Origin: an uncultured Prevotella sp.
Lineage (GTDB): Bacteria > Bacteroidota > Bacteroidia > Bacteroidales > Bacteroidaceae
Reading direction: 5' to 3'
DNA length: 39,292 bases
NCBI GenBank assembly: GCA_905233425.1
Contig: CAJOEC010000037.1
Span: 1-39,292 of the forward strand
Of the stretch, positions 34,868 through 39,292 are shown piece after piece. Position numbers and translations under genes: made by a program. The number at the start of each line of letters is the position of its first letter. The first letter of the stretch is position 1. The notes under the pieces were generated by a model. The model searched no databases. It saw only the letters and a program-made list of their open reading frames with translations, and had not been told where the DNA came from.

Positions 34868-35254
34868 ATGCCTACAATTTCACAATTGGTTCGCAAGGGC
34901 AGGAAGGTGATAGTAGACAAGTCGAAGTCACCCGCGCTGGACAACTGTCCACAGCGTCGTGGTGTCTGCGTGCGTGTCTATACTACCACGCCCAAAAAGC
35001 CTAATTCGGCTATGCGAAAAGTTGCCCGTGTTCGCTTGACCAACCAGAAGGAGGTCAACAGTTACATTCCCGGAGAGGGACACAACCTGCAGGAGCACAG
35101 CATCGTGCTGGTGCGTGGCGGTCGTGTAAAAGACCTTCCCGGTGTGCGCTACCACATCGTCCGCGGTACGCTCGATACCGCCGGTGTGGCAAACCGTCTG
35201 CAGCGCCGCTCCAAGTACGGAGCTAAGCGTCCGAAGGCGGCTAAGAAAAAGTAA
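34868..35254 (+). CDS. rpsL: 30S ribosomal protein S12
   Basis: A 128-residue S12, decoding-centre protein of the small subunit. [11 protein letters not shown] at the N terminus, [21 protein letters not shown] and [19 protein letters not shown] are the conserved blocks. The streptomycin-relevant lysines in PKKPNS and the Lys-Asp-Leu-Pro-Gly region are wild-type-like. It is first in the str-type operon rpsL-rpsG-fusA. Upstream is ruvA, not rpoC. Confidence 0.97.
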   Translation: MPTISQLVRKGRKVIVDKSKSPALDNCPQRRGVCVRVYTTTPKKPNSAMRKVARVRLTNQKEVNSYIPGEGHNLQEHSIVLVRGGRVKDLPGVRYHIVRGTLDTAGVANRLQRRSKYGAKRPKAAKKK

Positions 35255-35264
35255 GACGAGGAAG

Positions 35265-35390
35265 TGAGTTTTTGAGTTTTTAGGTTCTATGGGTGCTCGG
35301 TGATGAGCAGGCTCAGAACCGGGAGGAGGAACAATAAACGTAATAAACAATAGACGTCAGACTCTATAGCTCAAACAACTCAAAAACTCA
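35265..35390 (+). repeat. Inverted repeat and nested hairpin in the rpsL-rpsG gap
   Basis: The 311-bp gap has no gene. TGAGTTTTTGAGTT (35265-35278) is exactly complementary to 35377-35390. Inside, GGTTCT (35283-35288) pairs with AGAACC (35315-35320), enclosing GCTC/GAGC (35295-35298 with 35305-35308). In E. coli the S12-S7 gap holds the S7 autoregulatory site; a similar role here is inference. From 35391 to 35565 nothing further is seen. Confidence 0.65.
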
Positions 35391-35565
35391 GAAACTTACT
35401 AAACTCAGATTACGGGCTGGCATAGAAAGCCGCCCCAACAAAAAGAAACAAAACGTTTTGCTGGAAGGAAATCTTAAATGAAGGTTGAGTAAATGTCCGA
35501 GTGTGGACGTTGAAGACGCAGACAAAGAACAGCCCCAAGCAGACAAAAACAGTAAAAACTAAAAA

Positions 35566-36042
35566 ATGAGAAAAGCAAAGCCAAAGAAACGCGTGGTCCT
35601 TCCCGATCCCGTGTTCAACGACAAGAAAGTGTCGAAGTTTGTCAACCACCTGATGTTCGACGGTAAGAAGTCGAAATCGTATGAAATCTTCTACAACTCG
35701 CTCGAGATTGTGAAGAACAAGATGAAGGATGCCGAGAAGTCTCCGCTGGAGATTTGGAAGCAGGCCCTCGACAACATCACCCCGCAGGTGGAGGTTAAGA
35801 GCCGCCGTATTGGCGGTGCCACATTCCAGGTGCCCACCGAGATCCGCCCCGACCGTAAGGAGAGCGTATCGATGAAGAACATGATTTCGTTTGCACGCAA
35901 GCGCAGCGGAAAGTCGATGGCTGAGAAGCTCTCGGCTGAAATCATGGACGCATTCAACAACCAGGGTGGAGCATTCAAGCGTAAGGAGGACATGCACCGC
36001 ATGGCCGAGGCTAACCGTGCCTTCGCACACTTCCGCTTCTAA
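35566..36042 (+). CDS. rpsG: 30S ribosomal protein S7
   Basis: A 158-residue S7, primary binder of the 16S 3' major domain and head organiser. [48 protein letters not shown] and [16 protein letters not shown] are conserved family segments. It stands between rpsL and fusA as in most bacteria. Confidence 0.97.
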   Translation: MRKAKPKKRVVLPDPVFNDKKVSKFVNHLMFDGKKSKSYEIFYNSLEIVKNKMKDAEKSPLEIWKQALDNITPQVEVKSRRIGGATFQVPTEIRPDRKESVSMKNMISFARKRSGKSMAEKLSAEIMDAFNNQGGAFKRKEDMHRMAEANRAFAHFRF

Positions 36043-36081
36043 ATCAGAAAGAAATACTTTATTTCTGAAACAAATCTGGAT

Positions 36082-36151
36082 AATATGAATAATTTTTTCC
36101 ACAAATTTGAATAATTTATTTATTTGAATTAGTGAGAGAATTATTCATATT
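36082..36151 (+). repeat. Inverted repeat between rpsG and fusA
   Basis: AATATGAATAATT (36082-36094) is exactly complementary to AATTATTCATATT (36139-36151), with AT-rich sequence between. It could fold in the rpsG-fusA transcript; thermodynamic stability would be modest. Confidence 0.65.
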
Positions 36152-36231
36152 ATTCATATTAGTTTCAGATGTTTTGAAGCTTATGTTATTATTGTATTAG
36201 GTAAAAAGAGATTTTTTTAAGGAAAAAGACT

Positions 36232-38358
36232 ATGGCAAAACAGGATTTGCATTTGACGCGCAACATCGGCATCATGGCCCATATCGATGCCGGAAAGACC
36301 ACCACATCAGAGCGTATTCTTTTCTACACCGGCAAGACCCACAAGATTGGTGAGGTGCACGACGGTGCCGCCACCATGGACTGGATGGCCCAGGAGCAGG
36401 AGCGTGGTATCACCATCACTTCAGCAGCAACGACCTGCTACTGGGAGTGGAACCAGAAAAAATACAAGATTAACCTTATCGACACTCCGGGACACGTGGA
36501 CTTCACCGCTGAGGTGGAGCGTTCGCTGCGTGTGCTCGATGGTGCCGTGGCCACCTACTCGGCTGCCGACGGCGTTCAGCCCCAGTCGGAGACCGTGTGG
36601 CGTCAGGCCGACAAGTATAACGTGCCGCGTATCGGCTACGTAAATAAGATGGACCGTTCGGGTGCCGACTTCTTCGAGACTGTGCAGCAGATGCGCGACA
36701 TTCTGGGAGCCAACCCCGTGGTCATTCAGGTGCCCATCGGCGCAGAAGAGAACTTCAAGGGCGTTGTTGACCTCATCAAGATGAAGGCCATCCTGTGGCA
36801 CGACGAGACCATGGGCGCAGAATACGATGTGGAGGAGATTCCCGCCGACCTCGTGGACGAGTGCGACGAGTGGCGCAACAAGCTGCTCGAGGCCGCCGCT
36901 GAGTACGACGAGGCCCTCATGGAGAAATATTTCGACAATCCCGGCTCGATTACCGAGGCCGAGATTATCGCCGCCATCCGCAAGGGAACGTGCAACATGG
37001 AGTGCACCCCGATGGTCTGCGGCTCAAGCTATAAGAACAAGGGCGTACAGCCCCTGCTCGACTATGTGTGCGCCTTCCTCCCCGCTCCCGTCGACGTGGA
37101 GGTGATCAAGGGCACCAACCCCAACACCGAGGAGGAGGAAGACCGTCTGCCCAGCGAGGACGAACCCACCGCAGCCCTGGCATTCAAGATTGCCACCGAC
37201 CCGTACATGGGTCGTCTGGTGTTCTTCCGTGTCTATTCGGGCAGCGTGAAGGCCGGCTCATACGTCTTCAACCCCCGTTCGGGCAAGAAGGAGCGCATCA
37301 GCCGCCTCTTCCAGATGAACTCCAACAAGGAGATTCCTATGGACAGCATCGACGCCGGTGACATTGGCGCAGGCGTGGGCTTCAAGGACATCCGCACCGG
37401 CGACACCCTCTGCGAGGAGGAGAAGCCCATCGTGCTCGAGTCGATGACATTCCCCGACACCGTGATTTCTATCGCCGTGGAGCCGAAGAGCCAGGCCGAC
37501 ATCGCCAAGCTCGACAACGGACTGGCAAAGCTGGCCGAGGAAGACCCCACCTTCACCGTGCGTACCGACGAGCAGAGCGGACAGACCATCATCAGCGGTA
37601 TGGGCGAGTTGCACCTCGACATTATCATCGACCGCCTGAAGCGCGAGTTCAAGGTGGAGTGCAACCAGGGCAAGCCCCAGGTGAACTACAAGGAGGCCAT
37701 CACGAAGACCGTAGAGATCGACGAGACCTACAAGAAGCAGTCCGGCGGTCGCGGTAAGTACGCCAAGATGCTTGTGCAGGTGGGCCCGGTCGACGACGAC
37801 TGGAACATCAAGGAGAACGGCGGTCTGCAGTTCGTCAACGAGGTGAAGGGTGGTAACATCCCCAAGGAGTTCATCCCCAGCATCCAGAAAGGCTTCGAGA
37901 CTGCCATGAAGAACGGTATTCTCGGTGGCTACCCGCTCGACTCTCTGAAGGTGACTGTCGTCGATGGTGGTTTCCATCCCGTCGACTCCGACCAGCTTTC
38001 GTTCGAGATTGCAGCCCAGATGGCCTACAAGGAGGCTTGCGCAAAGGCAAAGCCCGTACTGATGGAGCCTATCATGAAGCTCGAGGTCGTTACGCCCGAA
38101 GAGAACATGGGCGATGTCATCGGCGACCTGAACAAGCGTCGCGGACAGGTGGAGGGTATGGACGAGGCCCGCAGCGGCGCCCGCGTCGTGAAGGCCAAGG
38201 TGCCCCTCTCAGAGATGTTCGGCTACGTCACCGCCCTGCGTACCATCACCAGCGGCCGTGCCACCAGCAGCATGGAGTACAGCCACCACGCCCCGCTCAG
38301 CAGCAGCATCGCCAAGGAGGTGCTCACCGAGGCCGGCGGACGCGCAGACCTGGTGTAA
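36232..38358 (+). CDS. fusA: Translation elongation factor G
   Basis: A 708-residue EF-G, the GTPase that drives ribosomal translocation. G1 AHIDAGKT at 16-23, switch I RGITIT near 58, G3 DTPGH at 84-88 and G4 NKMD at 138-141 are intact. Domain II, III ([18 protein letters not shown]), IV ([23 protein letters not shown]) and V ([28 protein letters not shown]) are all present. It closes the rpsL-rpsG-fusA set. In many Bacteroidetes rpsJ and the S10 operon follow directly; here a hairpin, a terminator and a toxin-antitoxin-like pair follow instead. Confidence 0.96.
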   Translation: MAKQDLHLTRNIGIMAHIDAGKTTTSERILFYTGKTHKIGEVHDGAATMDWMAQEQERGITITSAATTCYWEWNQKKYKINLIDTPGHVDFTAEVERSLRVLDGAVATYSAADGVQPQSETVWRQADKYNVPRIGYVNKMDRSGADFFETVQQMRDILGANPVVIQVPIGAEENFKGVVDLIKMKAILWHDETMGAEYDVEEIPADLVDECDEWRNKLLEAAAEYDEALMEKYFDNPGSITEAEIIAAIRKGTCNMECTPMVCGSSYKNKGVQPLLDYVCAFLPAPVDVEVIKGTNPNTEEEEDRLPSEDEPTAALAFKIATDPYMGRLVFFRVYSGSVKAGSYVFNPRSGKKERISRLFQMNSNKEIPMDSIDAGDIGAGVGFKDIRTGDTLCEEEKPIVLESMTFPDTVISIAVEPKSQADIAKLDNGLAKLAEEDPTFTVRTDEQSGQTIISGMGELHLDIIIDRLKREFKVECNQGKPQVNYKEAITKTVEIDETYKKQSGGRGKYAKMLVQVGPVDDDWNIKENGGLQFVNEVKGGNIPKEFIPSIQKGFETAMKNGILGGYPLDSLKVTVVDGGFHPVDSDQLSFEIAAQMAYKEACAKAKPVLMEPIMKLEVVTPEENMGDVIGDLNKRRGQVEGMDEARSGARVVKAKVPLSEMFGYVTALRTITSGRATSSMEYSHHAPLSSSIAKEVLTEAGGRADLV

Positions 38359-38365
38359 CAGTAGG

Positions 38366-38385
38366 AGGGGCGGCCTTCGAGCCGC
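38366..38385 (+). terminator. Hairpin directly after fusA
   Basis: GGGCGGC (38366-38372) pairs with GCCGCCC (38379-38385) across a 6-base loop, 7 bp after the fusA stop. No T-run follows, so it may be a 3'-end stabiliser rather than the terminator. Confidence 0.5.
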
Positions 38386-38443
38386 CCAAGACACACAGTA
38401 AACCCTTCGCTATGTGATGATTCATAGTGAACAATGAATAGTG

Positions 38444-38475
38444 AAAGCCGGAGGCCACGCGCCCCCGGCTTTTTC
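38444..38475 (+). terminator. Likely terminator of the fusA operon
   Basis: AAAGCCGG (38444-38451) pairs with CCGGCTTT (38465-38472), with a 13-base loop and a T-run, about 90 bp after fusA. Confidence 0.75.
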
Positions 38476-38495
38476 GTTAAAAAGTGTCACAACAT

Positions 38496-38526
38496 TTTGC
38501 CAATACGGCGGAATGGTGTATTTTTG
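38496..38526 (+). promoter_or_regulatory. Promoter of the toxin-antitoxin-like pair
   Basis: TTTG (38496-38499), 19 bp and TATTTTTG (38519-38526) fit the consensus. The first gene starts 21 bp downstream. Confidence 0.72.
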
Positions 38527-38547
38527 CAAAAGAAAACACATGGGACT

Positions 38548-38826
38548 ATGAGCGAAGATAAAAGAAAGCAATTGGCATCTACGCTGTCCACTTTGAGCAA
38601 TGAGGATAAAGCGTGGGTCATCAATTTCCTCGTGCAGGGGCTGTTCTCCCTGCCAGCCAAGAGAACGGCCAGAAAGAATCGCTACGACGAGTTTACCGAC
38701 GAGCAGTGGGAGGAGTATTTCGAGCATAAGCCCGCAGTGCCACTGCCCGAAGAGACGCCCCCATTAAAAGAGGTCTTGGCCGCAACATCGGGAAAGGGAA
38801 TCAAACAGATGGAGCGATGGCTGTAA
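38548..38826 (+). CDS. Small protein, probable antitoxin partner of a PemK/MazF-like toxin
   Basis: A 92-residue, highly charged protein. The N-terminal helix region reads LSNEDKAWVINFLVQGLFSL, then a basic patch (KRTARKNRYDEF) and an acidic/Pro tail (PLPEETPP) that could be a flexible toxin-binding arm. I do not recognise the family by sequence; the antitoxin role is inferred from size, position and a 10-bp overlap with the downstream PemK-like frame. The start is fixed by the promoter 21 bp upstream. Confidence 0.6.
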   Translation: MSEDKRKQLASTLSTLSNEDKAWVINFLVQGLFSLPAKRTARKNRYDEFTDEQWEEYFEHKPAVPLPEETPPLKEVLAATSGKGIKQMERWL

Positions 38827-39185
38827 AGGGCGTACACTACGGGGAAATCGTTGAAGTGACCTTCAAGTTCCCCGGCGAAGGCTATAAGATTCATCCTGCC
38901 TTGGTTATCTCTGGCAAGGAATAGCGAGAGGACGAGGAGGGTATGTTCTATGCCGTCCTTATTTCGAGCAAGAACTACTCTCCTAAATTAACATTGGAAC
39001 TCAAAGACGACTGGCTGACAAGACCGATGCCTAAGCAGTCATATTTCGTGACCCATTTCATGGCCTATTTCAATCCCGAAGAAGTTTCCCGCTCATATCT
39101 GACATCAGTAAAGAGCCAATACATGGACACGATTCTCGCCAAAGTCATCAACAGTATCTTTGAGCTGGATATCGATATTGTTTAG
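38817..39185 (+). pseudogene. PemK/MazF-like toxin interrupted by an in-frame amber codon
   Basis: From ATG 38817 the frame reads GVHYGEIVEVTFKFPGEG and IHPALVISGKE, the opening beta-barrel strands of PemK/MazF endoribonucleases. A TAG stands at 38922-38924 (codon 36). The same frame continues without shift for 86 more codons, MFYAVLISSKNYSPKLTLEL onward to IFELDID, matching the rest of a PemK-like fold, and ends with TAG at 39183-39185. A single point mutation would restore a 122-residue toxin. It is most simply a decayed toxin with an intact antitoxin; readthrough or sequencing error are alternatives. Confidence 0.72.
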
Positions 39186-39195
39186 GAGGAAACTA

Positions 39196-39292
39196 ATTCG
39201 ACCTGTACGGTTGAAAAGCCCTGAAGGGGCGACAAGACTACAGACGGGGGTGAAACCCCCGGTAAGTCGGCACAAGACGAAAGCCCTGAAAG
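39196..39292 (+). repeat. Dispersed repeat, copy B (truncated by window end)
   Basis: Matches 4855-4951 with one mismatch in 97 bases and runs off the window at the same phase. It begins 10 bp after the toxin-frame stop. Confidence 0.95.

Noticed and set aside
38366..38385. Primary intrinsic terminator of fusA
   Set aside because: Stable hairpin but no T-run; the hairpin at 38444-38475 with a T-run is the better candidate.

Overview
The window looks like a fairly GC-rich Bacteroidales chromosome, most likely Prevotellaceae. The reasons are the Bacteroidetes promoter form (TTTG, about 19-20 bp, TAnnTTTG, often as TACCTTTGCA) upstream of many genes, a SusC/SusD pair, lipoproteins, PF09820-type AAA genes, an ISAon1-type transposase remnant and housekeeping proteins of Bacteroidetes type. 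Genus assignment is inference.

Layout. 1-240: start of an rRNA-operon-like leader reading left. 397-4346 (minus): translation operon rplM-rpsI-rpsB-tsf followed by a FabG-type reductase; a 20-copy 9-bp repeat lies between rpsI and rpsB. 4347-5346: leader of that operon, then a dense array of small hairpins. 5347-5859 (minus): tsaE with a heptanucleotide repeat inside the gene. 6026-16841 (plus): a five-gene operon (SusC, SusD, Mx1-type zinc peptidase lipoprotein, DUF4302-type lipoprotein, large secreted protein with an internal dockerin-like module), with a clear promoter and terminator. 17052: tRNA-Val. 17164-17915: gene remnants and two truncated transposases. 17916-26114 (minus): secreted M6 metalloprotease/endonuclease I fusion, AAA/PD-(D/E)XK protein and nucleoside hydrolase lipoprotein, tightly spaced. 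26240-30381 (minus): secreted GH13 alpha-amylase and a CBM26 protein, both ending in dockerin-like modules. 30585-34518: argB (also with a heptanucleotide repeat), nrdD, ruvA. 34868-38358: rpsL-rpsG-fusA. 38548-39185: toxin-antitoxin-like pair whose toxin gene has an in-frame amber codon. 39196-end: a second copy of the hairpin repeat from 4855.

How it fits together. Three accessory blocks look like nutrient-acquisition functions: a SusCD operon with a peptidase rather than glycosidases (perhaps peptide or glycoprotein use), a starch block (amylase plus starch-binding protein), and a protease/nuclease/nucleoside-hydrolase block that could scavenge nucleoprotein. Three secreted proteins share nearly the same dockerin-like module although no cohesin is visible here.

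The most unusual signals are the heptanucleotide tracts inside two housekeeping genes, tsaE and argB. I traced the reading frames: gain or loss of one unit truncates either protein, so both could behave as slippage switches. Other strong signals are the triloop hairpin array with compensatory stem changes, the dockerin-like cassette apparently inserted into one copy of a duplicated domain, and the M6 protease/endonuclease I fusion.
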